NCBI RefSeq assembly: GCF_019956415.1
Contig: NZ_JAHBDK010000013.1
Location: 81,953-145,952 of the forward strand
Length of the DNA: 64,000 bases
Reading direction: 5' to 3'
Source: Pseudomonas sp. GL-B-19
GTDB lineage: Bacteria > Pseudomonadota > Gammaproteobacteria > Pseudomonadales > Pseudomonadaceae
Shown: positions 18,711 to 29,700 of the stretch, one piece after another
Layout of the letters: the number at the start of each line of letters is the position of its first letter
Position numbering within the stretch: the first letter of the stretch is position 1
The notes under the pieces: generated by a model
The model's database searches: none
What the model was told of the DNA's origin: nothing
The model's input: the letters and a program-made list of their open reading frames with translations, nothing else
Made by a program: the position numbers and the translations under genes

Positions 18711-18754
18711 ATCCGGTTGACCAGAGGCAGTGTGCACTGTCAGTCAGATCGCTA

Positions 18755-18820
18755 TCGCGAGCAGGCTCGCTCCCACAGGGGTTACACATTCCACTGTAGG
18801 AGCGGGCTTGCCCGCGAAGA
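18755..18820. repeat. REPIN (two different REP arms)
   Basis: TCGCGAGCAGGCTCGCTCCC and, inverted, TGTAGGAGCGGGCTTGCCCG arms separated by about 17 bp. The arms belong to two REP subfamilies (GAGC type and GGGCTTGCCC type), so this is a hybrid pair. Confidence 0.85.
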
Positions 18821-18843
18821 GGCCATGACTGGCACCGCAGATA

Positions 18844-19521
18844 TCACTGAAGGAATAAGGCAACCTTCCGCGCCGCAGCCGCCAAATGCTGCTCATGCGT
18901 AAACCCCGAAACCTTCAACGGCTTCAAGTCATGATCCCCCGCCGCCAACCAGAACACCTCGATCCCCGGTGCCAACGTGTAAGCCTCCACCGCCTCACGG
19001 TTTCCTAGCGCATCGCGCTCACCCTGCACAATCAACGTCCGCGTCTTCAACCCGGCCAAATGCTCAACCCGCGGCTTCTCCGGCTTGCCCACCGCATAAA
19101 ACGGATACCCCAGGCACACCAGCGCATCCGCCCCCAGTTCATCTGCGAGCAAACTCGCCATACGCCCGCCCATGGACTTGCCGCCGATGGCCAGAGGCCC
19201 AGTGACATGGCGTCGCACCTGGGCATACACCTCACGCCAGCATTCCAGCAGTTTCGGGGCTGGATTGGGGGGGCGTTTACCCCCATCAATGCGCCGTTGC
19301 GCCATGTATGGAAACTCGAAGCGCACCACGTCGATGCCTTGATCGGCAAGGCGTGCAGCCATGTCGTTCATCCAGCCACTGTCCATCGGCGCGCCGGCAC
19401 CGTGGGCGAGGATCAGTGTCGCCGATGCCGGCGAAACAGCTGCATTCCACAACCATCCGTGATCCCGCACGCACCGCGCCCATTGATCCCCGTCAATACT
19501 GGCCATGTGCTGTTTGTCCAT
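18844..19521 (-). CDS. Alpha/beta hydrolase, KANSL3/TEX30-like
   Basis: 225 residues; a second ATG six codons in is an alternative start. Alpha/beta-hydrolase core: strand LILAHGAGA with oxyanion region near 36-44, nucleophile elbow GGKSMGGR (Ser116), acid Asp170 in QGERDALG, and His197 in AAGDHDLKP. This compact form without a lid domain matches the KANSL3/TEX30-like hydrolase group often annotated as dienelactone-hydrolase-like. Substrate unknown; cytoplasmic, no signal peptide. Its 5' end is 111 bp from the divergently transcribed first cco operon, and a candidate ANR box lies inside its first codons, so the two genes may share regulatory DNA. Confidence 0.85.
   Translation of the reverse strand: MDKQHMASIDGDQWARCVRDHGWLWNAAVSPASATLILAHGAGAPMDSGWMNDMAARLADQGIDVVRFEFPYMAQRRIDGGKRPPNPAPKLLECWREVYAQVRRHVTGPLAIGGKSMGGRMASLLADELGADALVCLGYPFYAVGKPEKPRVEHLAGLKTRTLIVQGERDALGNREAVEAYTLAPGIEVFWLAAGDHDLKPLKVSGFTHEQHLAAAARKVALFLQ
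19483..19496 (+). promoter_or_regulatory. Candidate ANR/FNR box before first cco operon
   Basis: TTGATCCCCGTCAA differs at one position from TTGAT-N4-ATCAA. It is 137 bp upstream of ccoN, inside the 5' end of the divergent hydrolase gene. In P. aeruginosa the upstream cco operon (cco2) is ANR-induced, which fits this placement. Confidence 0.55.
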
Positions 19522-19632
19522 GCTTGCCTCGCTTTTAGTCTGCCTATAACTCCAGGCGAAGGGAGCGTCTGCCTTGCGCGGCTTACTCGCGAAGACGGGC
19601 CTTCACTTCGGCTGAACCGTGGATGGGGAACC

Positions 19633-21057
<1,425 letters not shown>

Positions 21058-21067
21058 GGAGTCCGCC

Positions 21068-21676
21068 ATGAAACACGAAACAATCGAGAAAAACGTCGGC
21101 CTGTTGTTGCTGTTGATGGTGCTGGCCGTGAGCATCGGCGGTCTGACCCAGATCGTCCCGCTGTTCTTTCAGGACGTGACCAATAAACCGGTGGAAGGCA
21201 TGAAGCCCTACACCGCGCTGCAACTGGAAGGTCGCGACATTTACATCCGCGAAGGTTGCGTCGGTTGCCACTCGCAAATGATTCGCCCATTCCGTGCCGA
21301 GACTGAACGCTACGGCCACTACTCGGTCGCCGGTGAAAGCGTCTGGGATCACCCGTTCCTGTGGGGTTCCAAGCGCACCGGGCCGGACCTGGCGCGAGTC
21401 GGCGGTCGCTACTCGGAAGACTGGCATCGCGCGCACTTGTACAACCCGCGCAACGTGGTGCCGGAATCGAAAATGCCTGCCTATCCATGGCTGGTGGCCA
21501 ATCAACTCGACAGTAGCCACACCGAAACCAAGATCCGCGCCATGCGCACCCTCGGCGTGCCGTACACCGAGGACGACATCGCTGGCGCAGTCGCCTCGCT
21601 CAAGGGCAAGACCGAAATGGACGCTTTGGTTGCCTACCTGCAAGTGCTCGGCACTGCCATCAAGAGCAAGAGGTGA
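21068..21676 (+). CDS. ccoO: cbb3 oxidase mono-heme cytochrome c subunit II, first operon
   Basis: 202 residues; ribosome site GAGGAG just upstream. N-terminal membrane anchor (about 9-32) then a periplasmic class I cytochrome c domain with one heme motif CVGCH at 64-68 and axial Met candidates in a later MPAYPW segment. It passes electrons from CcoP to CcoN. It shares a 65-base identical run with the second-operon copy (21311-21375 here), in a gene that otherwise differs at many synonymous sites. Confidence 0.96.
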   Translation: MKHETIEKNVGLLLLLMVLAVSIGGLTQIVPLFFQDVTNKPVEGMKPYTALQLEGRDIYIREGCVGCHSQMIRPFRAETERYGHYSVAGESVWDHPFLWGSKRTGPDLARVGGRYSEDWHRAHLYNPRNVVPESKMPAYPWLVANQLDSSHTETKIRAMRTLGVPYTEDDIAGAVASLKGKTEMDALVAYLQVLGTAIKSKR

Positions 21677-21679
21677 AGC

Positions 21680-21892
21680 ATGCCCATGTCTTTTATAGCG
21701 AGCGAAATGAGCAGTGGAATGATCCGAGGCTTAGGCACGGTCGTGGTGTTTGTGGCCTTCGTCGGCCTGACGCTGTGGGTGTTCAACAACAAGCGCACTG
21801 CGGAATTTGCCGAAGCACGTTTGCTGCCGTTCGCCGATGAGCCACAACCCGACACCACCCAAGAACCAGAAACAAGGAGTACCCGGCCATGA
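21680..21892 (+). CDS. ccoQ: cbb3 oxidase small subunit CcoQ, first operon
   Basis: 70 residues from ATG 21680, chosen because AGGTGA sits just upstream; ATG 21707 would give a 61-residue protein equal in length to the second-operon copy, so the start is uncertain. One transmembrane helix ([19 protein letters not shown]) then a polar tail ending in a PFADEP-type motif. CcoQ stabilises the oxidase and is not catalytic. Its stop overlaps the ccoP start (ATGA). Confidence 0.88.
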   Translation: MPMSFIASEMSSGMIRGLGTVVVFVAFVGLTLWVFNNKRTAEFAEARLLPFADEPQPDTTQEPETRSTRP

Positions 21893-22842
21893 CCACCTTC
21901 TGGAGTACGTGGATCTGCGTACTGACCATCGGCAGCCTGATCGGCCTGACCTGGCTGCTGATCGCCACCCGCAAGGGCGAAACCAAGGGCAGCGTCGACC
22001 AGACCATGGGCCACAGCTTCGACGGCATCGAGGAATACGACAACCCGTTGCCGCGGTGGTGGTTCATGCTGTTTGTCGGCACGCTGGTGTTTGGCGTGGG
22101 TTACCTGATCCTTTATCCGGGCCTGGGCAACTGGAAAGGCATTTTGCCGGGCTATGAAAACGGCTGGACCGGCGTGCATGAGTGGGAAAAGGAAATGGAT
22201 ATGGCCGACTTCAAGTTCGGTCCGATCTTCGCCAAATTCGCCGCCATGCCGGTAGAAGAAGTGGCCAAGGACCCGCAAGCGCTGAAAATGGGCGGCCGCC
22301 TGTTTGCGTCCAACTGCTCGGTCTGCCACGGCTCGGATGCCAAGGGCGCGTTTGGCTTCCCGAACCTGGCGGACAGCGATTGGCGCTGGGGCGGCGACGC
22401 CCAAATGATCAAAACCACGATCATGGGCGGTCGCATGGCGGCGATGCCGGCCTGGGGTGAAATCCTCGGAGAGGCCGGCGTGAAAAATGTCGCGGCGTAC
22501 GTACGCCATGACTTGGCTGGCCTGCCGTTGCCTGCCGACAGCGGCGCCGACCTGCAAGCCGGACAGCAACTGTTCAGCACCACCTGCGTCGCCTGTCATG
22601 GGGCAAACGGCCAGGGGACTGAAGCCATGGGCGCGCCGAATCTGACGCACCCGTCCGGCTTTATTTACGGTACGAGCCTGGCGCAATTGCAGCAGACCAT
22701 TCGCCATGGTCGCCAGGGCCATATGCCGGCGCAGAACGAATTGCTCGGCAACGACAAAGTGCAACTGCTGGCCGCTTACGTGTACAGCCTGTCCCACGGT
22801 GCCGGCACCGAGCGTTTGCAGGCTGAAGGCAAAACCGAATAA
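21889..22842 (+). CDS. ccoP: cbb3 oxidase di-heme cytochrome c subunit III, first operon
   Basis: 317 residues with two membrane helices near 5-26 and 57-76 and two heme c motifs, CSVCH (143-147) and CVACH (233-237). It accepts electrons from cytochrome c4/c5 or bc1 and passes them to CcoO. Compared with the second-operon protein it lacks a loop of about 14 residues just after LPGY (near residue 90), the main length difference between the isoforms. Last gene of the operon; a GC-rich hairpin follows. Confidence 0.96.
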   Translation: MTTFWSTWICVLTIGSLIGLTWLLIATRKGETKGSVDQTMGHSFDGIEEYDNPLPRWWFMLFVGTLVFGVGYLILYPGLGNWKGILPGYENGWTGVHEWEKEMDMADFKFGPIFAKFAAMPVEEVAKDPQALKMGGRLFASNCSVCHGSDAKGAFGFPNLADSDWRWGGDAQMIKTTIMGGRMAAMPAWGEILGEAGVKNVAAYVRHDLAGLPLPADSGADLQAGQQLFSTTCVACHGANGQGTEAMGAPNLTHPSGFIYGTSLAQLQQTIRHGRQGHMPAQNELLGNDKVQLLAAYVYSLSHGAGTERLQAEGKTE

Positions 22843-22857
22843 TTCTCGACCGCTCTG

Positions 22858-22883
22858 CTGCCGCATTCTCCCGGATGCGGCAG
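22858..22883 (+). terminator. Possible terminator hairpin after first ccoP
   Basis: CTGCCGCAT / ATGCGGCAG perfect 9-bp stem with an 8-base loop, 15 bp after the stop. No T run follows, so it may be a weak or Rho-assisted terminator or an mRNA end stabiliser. Confidence 0.5.
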
Positions 22884-23324
22884 TTCCCTGCTCCTTTGCG
22901 ACTCATTGTCGCACCCTCCCCTTGCTCTTTCTTTCGGTTCACCAGATTCGGGTCTAAGCTTCCTCCGTGCGGACTGGCATGAGCCGGTTCCGGGTCGTTT
23001 TTAGCCGATGTGTTCGACGATTCTGTTCGATGACAACCCGCAAAGGCTGGTAGATACCGGCTGTCGCGCCAATTGCCGTCGGTCACTCGATCGTTGCGTT
23101 TGAACACGTCCCGTTACAACTGACCGGACCCCCTTACCATTTTCGTCCGCGGCGACATTTTTCCCTTGGGCGATTTTGTCCCTACGCGGCGCATGGAAAG
23201 GCCGCAGAATCAGCTTTAGAAAGCCTTGACCGGGGTCATGGCGCGTTGCAATGACCCCCTGCTTTCTCCATACTTGCGGCCGATTTTTACTCCTAATAAA
23301 ACACCCAAACCGTGGAACCTTAGA
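22884..23324. promoter_or_regulatory. Intergenic region before second cco operon
   Basis: 441 bp with no supported gene; it contains the promoter of the second operon. TTGACCGGGGTCAT at 23226-23239 is a poor match to the ANR box (three core mismatches). It overlaps a perfect inverted repeat GGGGTCAT-N11-ATGACCCC at 23232-23258, 67-93 bp before ccoN. The corresponding PAO1 operon (cco1) is reported as constitutive, so the weak ANR match is probably not significant. Confidence 0.45.
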
Positions 23325-24767
23325 ATGAGCACAGCAATCAGTCCGACTGCTTATAACTATAAGGTAGTCCGCCAGTTCGCCATCATGACGGTGGTCTGGG
23401 GGATCCTTGGCATGGGGCTCGGTGTCTTCATCGCCTCACAGCTTGTATGGCCGGAATTGAACTTCGGTCTGCCGTGGACGACTTTTGGACGCTTACGCCC
23501 GTTGCACACCAACCTGGTGATTTTCGCCTTCGGTGGTTGTGCACTGTTTGCCACTTCTTATTACGTCGTGCAGCGAACCTGCCAAACGCGACTGATTTCC
23601 GACAGCCTCGCGGCCTTCCACTTCTGGGGATGGCAAGCGGTGATCGTCGGTGCCGGCATTACTTTGCCGCTGGGCTACACCACCAGCAAGGAATACGCGG
23701 AGCTGGAATGGCCTCTGGCTATTTTGCTGGCCGTTGTCTGGATCGTTTACGCACTGGTGTTCTTTGGCACCATCGTCAAGCGCAAGACCAAGCACATCTA
23801 TGTCGGTAACTGGTTCTACGGCGCCTTCATCGTCGTGACTGCGATGCTGCACATCGTCAACCACATGTCGCTGCCGGTCAGCCTGTTCAAGTCCTACTCG
23901 GCTTACGCCGGTGCGACTGACGCGATGATCCAGTGGTGGTACGGCCACAACGCGGTCGGTTTCTTCCTGACCACCGGCTTCCTGGGGATGATGTACTACT
24001 TCGTTCCGAAGCAGGCCGAGCGTCCGATCTACTCCTATCGCCTGTCTATCGTGCACTTCTGGGCGCTGATCACCCTGTACATCTGGGCCGGTCCGCACCA
24101 CCTGCACTACACCGCTCTGCCGGACTGGGCTCAGTCGCTGGGCATGGCAATGTCGATCATTCTGCTGGCACCAAGCTGGGGCGGCATGATCAACGGCATG
24201 ATGACCCTCTCGGGCGCCTGGCATAAGCTGCGCACCGACCCGATCCTGCGCTTCCTGGTCGTGTCGCTGGCGTTCTACGGCATGTCGACCTTCGAAGGCC
24301 CGATGATGGCCATCAAGACCGTCAACGCGCTGTCTCACTACACCGACTGGACCATCGGCCACGTACACGCCGGCGCCTTGGGCTGGGTAGCGATGATCTC
24401 GATCGGCGCGGTTTACCACATGATCCCGAAACTGTTCGGTCGCCCGCAGATGTACAGCGTCGGCCTGATCAACGCGCACTTCTGGCTCGCGACCATCGGC
24501 ACCGTTCTGTACATCGCTTCGATGTGGGTCAACGGCATCACCCAGGGTCTGATGTGGCGTGCAATCAACGATGACGGCACCCTCACCTACTCGTTCGTCG
24601 AAGCGCTGCAAGCCAGCCACCCTGGCTTCATCGTTCGCGCCCTGGGCGGTGCGTTCTTTGCCAGCGGCATGCTGTTCATGGCCTACAACGTATGGCGTAC
24701 CGTACGCGCCTCGAACCCGGCAGAAGCCAAAGCCGCCGAACAGATCGCTGTAGTTGGAGCTCACTGA
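23325..24767 (+). CDS. ccoN: cbb3 oxidase catalytic subunit I, second operon (cco1 position)
   Basis: 480 residues from ATG 23325 ([21 protein letters not shown]). Same helix and histidine pattern as the first copy: [28 protein letters not shown] and [11 protein letters not shown]. It differs mainly at the termini and in codon choice. Position and N-terminus match what I recall of PAO1 CcoN1, the constitutive high-affinity oxidase. The stop overlaps the ccoO start by one base (TGATG), so translation is coupled, unlike the first operon, which has a 10-bp gap. Confidence 0.96.
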   Translation: MSTAISPTAYNYKVVRQFAIMTVVWGILGMGLGVFIASQLVWPELNFGLPWTTFGRLRPLHTNLVIFAFGGCALFATSYYVVQRTCQTRLISDSLAAFHFWGWQAVIVGAGITLPLGYTTSKEYAELEWPLAILLAVVWIVYALVFFGTIVKRKTKHIYVGNWFYGAFIVVTAMLHIVNHMSLPVSLFKSYSAYAGATDAMIQWWYGHNAVGFFLTTGFLGMMYYFVPKQAERPIYSYRLSIVHFWALITLYIWAGPHHLHYTALPDWAQSLGMAMSIILLAPSWGGMINGMMTLSGAWHKLRTDPILRFLVVSLAFYGMSTFEGPMMAIKTVNALSHYTDWTIGHVHAGALGWVAMISIGAVYHMIPKLFGRPQMYSVGLINAHFWLATIGTVLYIASMWVNGITQGLMWRAINDDGTLTYSFVEALQASHPGFIVRALGGAFFASGMLFMAYNVWRTVRASNPAEAKAAEQIAVVGAH

Positions 24768-25375
24768 TGAAGCATGAAGCAGTCGAGAAGAATATTGGCC
24801 TGCTGGCCTTCTTCATGGTTATCGCCGTCAGCATCGGCGGCCTGACCCAGATCGTTCCGCTGTTTTTCCAGGACGTCACCAACAAGCCGGTCGAAGGCAT
24901 GAAGCCGCGCCCCGCCCTTGAACTGGAAGGCCGCGATATCTACATCGCCAACGGCTGTGTCGGCTGCCACTCGCAGATGATCCGCCCGTTCCGTGCTGAA
25001 ACCGAACGTTACGGCCACTACTCGGTCGCCGGTGAAAGCGTCTGGGATCACCCGTTCCTGTGGGGTTCCAAGCGTACCGGTCCGGACCTGGCCCGTGTCG
25101 GCGGTCGTTACTCTGATGACTGGCAGCGTGCGCATTTGTACAACCCGCGTAACGTGGTGCCTGAGTCGGTCATGCCGGCTTACCCGTTCCTCGTGGAAAA
25201 CAAGCTCGACGGCAAAGACACCGCCAAGAAAATGGAAGTTTTGCGCGCGCTCGGCGTCCCTTACACCGACGAAGACATCGCCGGTGCCAAGGATGCTGTG
25301 AAGGGCAAAACCGAAATGGACGCGCTGGTGGCCTATCTGCAAGGCCTGGGCACCATCATCAAAAGCAAACGGTGA
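24767..25375 (+). CDS. ccoO: cbb3 oxidase mono-heme cytochrome c subunit II, second operon
   Basis: 202 residues, same length as the other CcoO. N-terminal anchor, then one CVGCH heme motif at 64-68. The start is fixed by the one-base overlap with ccoN. The 65-base tract 25010-25074 is identical to the first-operon gene, within otherwise diverged codons. Confidence 0.96.
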   Translation: MKHEAVEKNIGLLAFFMVIAVSIGGLTQIVPLFFQDVTNKPVEGMKPRPALELEGRDIYIANGCVGCHSQMIRPFRAETERYGHYSVAGESVWDHPFLWGSKRTGPDLARVGGRYSDDWQRAHLYNPRNVVPESVMPAYPFLVENKLDGKDTAKKMEVLRALGVPYTDEDIAGAKDAVKGKTEMDALVAYLQGLGTIIKSKR

Positions 25376-25380
25376 TTTAG

Positions 25381-25566
25381 ATGGATATCGGGATGATTCG
25401 TGGCCTGGGCACCGTTGTTGTGATGGTGGCCTTCATCGGTCTGGCGTTGTGGGTGTTCAGCCCCAAGCGCAAGTCGGAGTTTGAAGACGCGACCTTGCTG
25501 CCTTTCGCGGATGATCCCGAAGCCATCAAGCACGTCGAGCAAGCTTCTAGGAGTAACAAAGAATGA
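25381..25566 (+). CDS. ccoQ: cbb3 oxidase small subunit CcoQ, second operon
   Basis: 61 residues: one helix ([19 protein letters not shown]), then [19 protein letters not shown], the usual CcoQ tail. It overlaps ccoP by four bases (ATGA). It helps assemble or stabilise the CcoNOP complex. Confidence 0.92.
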   Translation: MDIGMIRGLGTVVVMVAFIGLALWVFSPKRKSEFEDATLLPFADDPEAIKHVEQASRSNKE

Positions 25567-26546
25567 CTACATTCTGGAGTCTGTACGTCACAGTCCTCAC
25601 TCTCGGCACCATCTTCGCCCTGACCTGGCTGCTGCTGTCCACCCGCAAGGGTCAGCGCACCGAGCAGACGGAAGATACGGTTGGACACTCCTTCGACGGG
25701 ATTGAGGAGTACGACAACCCACTGCCAAAATGGTGGTTCATGCTGTTCGTGGGCACCATCATTTTCGCCTTGGGCTATCTGGTGTTGTACCCGGGCCTGG
25801 GCAACTGGAAAGGCTTGCTGCCGGGTTACAGCTACCTCGATACAGAGAAGCAGACCGCGTTCGCCAACGGCCAGACCGGCTGGACCGGCGTACACGAGTG
25901 GGAAAAGGAAATGGCCAAGTCGGACGCCAAGTTCGGCCCGATCTTCGCCAAGTTCGCTTCCATGCCTATCGAAGAAGTCGCCAAAGACCCGCAAGCCCTG
26001 AAGATGGGTGGCCGTCTGTTTGCCTCCAACTGCTCGGTCTGCCACGGTTCCGACGCCAAGGGCGCTTACGGTTTCCCTAACCTGACTGACGCTGATTGGC
26101 GTTGGGGCGGCGAAGCACAAACCATCAAGACCACCATCATGGGCGGCCGCCACGCGGTCATGCCGGCATGGGCGGACGTGATCGGCGAGCAAGGCGTTTC
26201 CGACGTTGCAGCGTTTGTACTGACCAACCTCGATGGCCGCAAACTGCCGGAAGGCACCAAGGCTGACCCGGTTGCCGGCCAGAAGCTGTTCGCTGCCAAC
26301 TGCGTGGCCTGCCACGGTCCGGAAGGCAAAGGTACGCCAGCGATGGGCGCACCGAACCTGACTCACCCGAGCGCGTTCATCTACGGTTCGAGCTTCGCTC
26401 AATTGCAGCAGACCATCCGTTACGGCCGTCAGGGCCAGATGCCTGCGCAAGAACAGCTGCAAGGCAACGACAAGGTTCACCTGCTGGCCGCTTACGTCTA
26501 CAGCCTCTCTCAAGGTGAGAAAGCACTGGCGACAGACGCTCAGTAA
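25563..26546 (+). CDS. ccoP: cbb3 oxidase di-heme cytochrome c subunit III, second operon
   Basis: 327 residues with two N-terminal membrane helices and two heme c motifs (CSVCH and CVACH). The linker after the second helix includes [15 protein letters not shown], absent from the first-operon copy. It donates electrons to CcoO/CcoN. A strong bidirectional-looking terminator follows, ending the operon before the toxin-antitoxin pair. Confidence 0.96.
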   Translation: MTTFWSLYVTVLTLGTIFALTWLLLSTRKGQRTEQTEDTVGHSFDGIEEYDNPLPKWWFMLFVGTIIFALGYLVLYPGLGNWKGLLPGYSYLDTEKQTAFANGQTGWTGVHEWEKEMAKSDAKFGPIFAKFASMPIEEVAKDPQALKMGGRLFASNCSVCHGSDAKGAYGFPNLTDADWRWGGEAQTIKTTIMGGRHAVMPAWADVIGEQGVSDVAAFVLTNLDGRKLPEGTKADPVAGQKLFAANCVACHGPEGKGTPAMGAPNLTHPSAFIYGSSFAQLQQTIRYGRQGQMPAQEQLQGNDKVHLLAAYVYSLSQGEKALATDAQ

Positions 26547-26570
26547 GACACACGCTTAAGGCAACAAAAA

Positions 26571-26608
26571 AACGGCCCCGCCAATGATAATTGGCGGGGC
26601 CGTTTTGT
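26571..26608 (+). terminator. Rho-independent terminator after second cco operon
   Basis: Perfect 13-bp stem AACGGCCCCGCCA / TGGCGGGGCCGTT with an 8-base loop, then TTGTTT; As precede the left arm, so it could also work on the other strand. Confidence 0.92.
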
Positions 26609-26720
26609 TTCAATCGCATTAATACAGCGACCGATGGTAGCGCTCTGCATCCCTTCTGAGGTTGCCTGACAACCTGCCGAGTAGTAACGTTTCTACAAAG
26701 CATTTTCAGGAGGGACACAC

Positions 26721-26978
26721 ATGATGGCCATCACCACCATTTCCAGCCGTGAATTCAATCAGGACACAAGTAGTGCCAAAAAAGCCACGCTTCAGGGGCC
26801 GGTTATCATCACCGACCGTGGCAGACCTGCCCACGTACTGCTAAGCATTGAGGAGTACCAAAAACTGACCGGCATCAACGCAAACATTGTCGACCTGTTG
26901 GTGATGCCGGAAGCGGCAGACATCGAGTTCGACACCGAGCGTGCCGTCATCAATCATCGACCCGTGGACCTGTCCTGA
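26721..26978 (+). CDS. Phd/YefM-family antitoxin
   Basis: 85 residues; ribosome site AGGAGGG 6 bases before the first of two tandem ATGs. The N-terminal half (ISSREFNQDTSSAKKATLQGPVIITDRGRPAHVLLSIEEYQKL) is the Phd/YefM DNA-binding fold; the C-terminal tail (residues 55-85) would wrap the toxin. It should repress its own operon alone or with the toxin. It overlaps the toxin gene by one base. The pair sits between ccoNOQP and ccoG, which in PAO1 are adjacent as I recall, so it looks like an insertion. Confidence 0.9.
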   Translation: MMAITTISSREFNQDTSSAKKATLQGPVIITDRGRPAHVLLSIEEYQKLTGINANIVDLLVMPEAADIEFDTERAVINHRPVDLS

Positions 26979-27388
26979 TGTTCTTGCTCGACACCAACGT
27001 AATATCCGAATTACGCAAACCCCAGGCAGACGCAAACGTCGTCGCCTGGGCCAAAAGTATCATCGCCCCACGAATGTTTATTTCAGCCATTACCTTGAAG
27101 GAACTGGAGACCGGGGTGCTGCGAATGGAGCGGCGCGATCCCGTCCAGGGAAAGGTATTGCGCACCTGGCTAAAACGACACGTGATACCGGCCTTCGATG
27201 CCAGAATCCTGCCGATCGATGCCGCCGTGGCATTGCGCTGTGCCAGCCTGCATGTTCCGGACCGCGCCAACGAAAGCGATGCCCTGATCGCTGCGACGGC
27301 ACTCGTTCACGGGCTTACAGTGGTCACCCGTAACACCAGCGACTTTCAATCCAGCGGTGTTGCGCTGATCAACCCATGGGACGAATGA
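26978..27388 (+). CDS. VapC-like PIN-domain toxin
   Basis: 136 residues. PIN nuclease signature: Asp5 in FLLDTNVISEL, an acidic residue in LKELETGVL, and Asp residues in ANESDALIAATALVHGLTVVTRNTSDFQ, ending NPW as many VapC toxins do. The expected activity is Mg2+-dependent RNase acting on tRNA or rRNA, held in check by the upstream antitoxin. No frameshift or missing acidic residue was seen, so the pair appears intact. A Phd-type antitoxin paired with a VapC toxin is a known combination. Confidence 0.9.
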   Translation: MFLLDTNVISELRKPQADANVVAWAKSIIAPRMFISAITLKELETGVLRMERRDPVQGKVLRTWLKRHVIPAFDARILPIDAAVALRCASLHVPDRANESDALIAATALVHGLTVVTRNTSDFQSSGVALINPWDE

Positions 27389-27428
27389 ACCCGCCGCCCT
27401 GCAAAACCGTCCATAATTCACAAGTCAA

Positions 27429-27442
27429 TTGATTCAAGTCAT
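27429..27442 (+). promoter_or_regulatory. Candidate ANR box before ccoG
   Basis: TTGATTCAAGTCAT: the left half is perfect and the right half has two mismatches to ATCAA. It lies 152 bp upstream of ccoG. ccoGHIS is ANR-linked in other pseudomonads, but the match is modest. Confidence 0.35.
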
Positions 27443-27593
27443 TACACCGTCAGTTGATTTCCACCAACGTGACCAAAGGTCGCACCCTTGTGCCAGAGCT
27501 TCAGGCGTATCATTGCGCCACTGCAACACCCCTTTTTGACCGCGGTTGGCATGTACTGACCGGGGCATTTTTCCACTGCCGTGGGATGCAACG

Positions 27594-29009
27594 ATGAGCA
27601 ACCAGATTCCGGTACACGACGTCACTCCACCCAACAAGAACGCGAACAACAGCGTCGACCTCTACGCCTCTCGAGAAAAGATCTACACCCGCGCTTTCAC
27701 TGGCCTTTTCCGCAATCTGCGGATGATGGGCGGCGCCTTTTTGTTTCTGTTGTATTTCGGCACGGTCTGGCTGAACTGGGGCGGTCATCAAGCCGTCTGG
27801 TGGAACCTGCCGGAGCGTAAATTCTTTATTTTTGGTGCAACGTTCTGGCCTCAGGATTTCATCCTGTTGTCGGGGATTTTGATTATCAGTGCCTTCGGCC
27901 TGTTCTTCATTACGGTGTACGCCGGTCGCGTGTGGTGCGGTTATACCTGCCCGCAAAGCGTCTGGACGTGGATTTTCATGTGGTGCGAAAAAGTCACCGA
28001 AGGCGACCGCAACCAGCGCATCAAGCTCGACAAAGCGCCGATGAGCGCCAACAAACTCCTGCGTAAATTCAGCAAGCATTCGATGTGGCTGTTGATCGGT
28101 TTTGTGACCGGCCTGACCTTTGTCGGTTACTTCTCGCCGATCCGTGAACTGGTGTTCGACTTCTTCACCGGCGAAGCAGATGGCTGGTCGTATTTCTGGG
28201 TCGGTTTCTTCACCCTCGCCACCTACGGCAACGCCGGCTGGCTGCGCGAGCAAGTGTGCATTTACATGTGCCCGTACGCTCGTTTCCAGAGCGTGATGTT
28301 CGACAAGGACACACTGATCGTTTCCTACGATCCACGTCGTGGCGAGTCCCGTGGCCCGCGCAAGAAAGGCATCGACTACAAGGCACAAGGCCTGGGCGAT
28401 TGCATCGATTGCACCATGTGCGTCCAGGTCTGCCCGACCGGCATCGACATCCGCGACGGCCTGCAAATCGAGTGCATCGGTTGCGCCGCCTGTATCGACG
28501 CATGCGATGCCATCATGGACAAGATGGACTACCCACGTGGCCTGATCAGCTACACCACCGAACACAACCTGTCCGGGCAAAAAACCCATAAACTGCGCCC
28601 GCGCCTGATCGGCTATGCCTTGGTGCTGCTGACGATGATTTCGTTGTTGATCACCGCGTTCTTCATGCGTTCGCTGGTCGGTTTCGACGTCAGTAAAGAC
28701 CGCGTGCTGTACCGCGAGAATGCCGAAGGCCGAATCGAAAACGTCTACAGCTTGAAAATCATGAACAAAGACCAGCGCGACCACACTTACGTGCTGGAGG
28801 CCACCGGTTTGCCGGACCTCAAGCTGCAAGGCAAGCGCGAGATCAAAGTCGCGGCCGGGGAAATATTCAGCCAGCCGGTAGAGTTGTCCAGCGCACCGGA
28901 AAAACTGCCATCGAGCACCAACGAGGTGAAATTCATCCTCAAGGATGCCGATGACGACAGCGTTCACGTTGAAGCCAAGAGCCGATTCATCGGCCCACAA
29001 ATTCGTTGA
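27594..29009 (+). CDS. ccoG: CcoG/FixG polyferredoxin-like membrane protein
   Basis: 471 residues from ATG 27594; upstream in-frame codons lack CcoG similarity. Membrane helices in the N-terminal half (FLFLLYFGTVWLNW, ILLSGILIISAFGLFFITVYAG), the WCGYTCPQSVW motif and YMCPYARFQ. Two 4Fe-4S clusters follow near residues 265-300: CIDCTMCVQVCPTG and CIGCAACIDACD. A late helix and an Ig-like periplasmic C-terminal domain complete it. CcoG is a cupric reductase that supplies Cu(I) for the CuB site of cbb3 oxidase. First gene of ccoGHIS, after the inserted toxin-antitoxin pair. Confidence 0.95.
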   Translation: MSNQIPVHDVTPPNKNANNSVDLYASREKIYTRAFTGLFRNLRMMGGAFLFLLYFGTVWLNWGGHQAVWWNLPERKFFIFGATFWPQDFILLSGILIISAFGLFFITVYAGRVWCGYTCPQSVWTWIFMWCEKVTEGDRNQRIKLDKAPMSANKLLRKFSKHSMWLLIGFVTGLTFVGYFSPIRELVFDFFTGEADGWSYFWVGFFTLATYGNAGWLREQVCIYMCPYARFQSVMFDKDTLIVSYDPRRGESRGPRKKGIDYKAQGLGDCIDCTMCVQVCPTGIDIRDGLQIECIGCAACIDACDAIMDKMDYPRGLISYTTEHNLSGQKTHKLRPRLIGYALVLLTMISLLITAFFMRSLVGFDVSKDRVLYRENAEGRIENVYSLKIMNKDQRDHTYVLEATGLPDLKLQGKREIKVAAGEIFSQPVELSSAPEKLPSSTNEVKFILKDADDDSVHVEAKSRFIGPQIR

Positions 29010-29020
29010 GAGAAGTCGCC

Positions 29021-29560
29021 ATGCCCGCAGCATCTGCCGCAAGTCCCTGGTACAAGCACCTTTGGCCGTGGATCATCATCGGGATTCTGGCCTGTTCGGT
29101 GACCCTGACCTTGTCCATGGTGACCATCGCGGTGAATCACCCGATCGACCTGGTGAACGACAACTACTACGAGGCTGGCAAAGGCATCAATCGCTCACTC
29201 GACCGTGAACTGCTGGCCCAGACCCTGCAACTGCGCGCCAGTGTTCATCTGGATGGCATAACCGGTGAAGTCGACCTGCACCTGAGCGGCAACAGCCAAC
29301 CGAAAACCCTCGAACTGAATCTGATCTCGCCGACTCAGCCGGAGAAGGATCGCAAAATCACCCTCGTCCACAGCGACACAGAACAGGGCCGCTACATTGG
29401 TCAACTGAGCGACAAGGTCGAAGGCCGTCGCTTTGTAGAGTTGCTGGGGGTCGAAGGCGACAAGACCTGGCGCATGTTCGAAGAAGAACCGGTCAGCCAC
29501 GACAAAGACCTGCTGCTGGGCGATGAACCGCTGCAAGGTGCCGAAGACCTGAAAAAGTAA
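29021..29560 (+). CDS. ccoH: CcoH/FixH cbb3 assembly protein
   Basis: 179 residues from ATG 29021 (GAGAGAAG ahead of it); a TTG at 29006 would overlap ccoG. One N-terminal helix (WPWIIIGILACSVTLTLSMVTIAV) and a periplasmic domain beginning NHPIDLVNDNYYEAGKGIN, the FixH signature. It stabilises the CcoN/CcoP assembly intermediate. Eleven bases after ccoG; a REPIN separates it from ccoI. Confidence 0.93.
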   Translation: MPAASAASPWYKHLWPWIIIGILACSVTLTLSMVTIAVNHPIDLVNDNYYEAGKGINRSLDRELLAQTLQLRASVHLDGITGEVDLHLSGNSQPKTLELNLISPTQPEKDRKITLVHSDTEQGRYIGQLSDKVEGRRFVELLGVEGDKTWRMFEEEPVSHDKDLLLGDEPLQGAEDLKK

Positions 29561-29574
29561 AGTCGCGCTTCGCG

Positions 29575-29669
29575 CATCGCGAGCAGGCTCACTCCCACAG
29601 TGGATCTCTGGTGTACACAGACCTTGTGCATGACATCGATCACATGTGGGAGCGAGCCTGCTCGCGATG
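29575..29669. repeat. REPIN between ccoH and ccoI
   Basis: Inverted arms CATCGCGAGCAGGCTCACTC and its partner GAGCGAGCCTGCTCGCGATG, about 45 bp apart. The GAGC-type arm is the same subclass as in the 59171 and 36178 REPINs. Confidence 0.88.
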
Positions 29670-29700
29670 AGGCCCACCCGAACGATATAGACTCCACCTC

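Noticed and set aside
23226..23239. Strong ANR box before second cco operon
   Set aside because: Three mismatches in the core; weaker than the other sites and the operon is expected to be constitutive.
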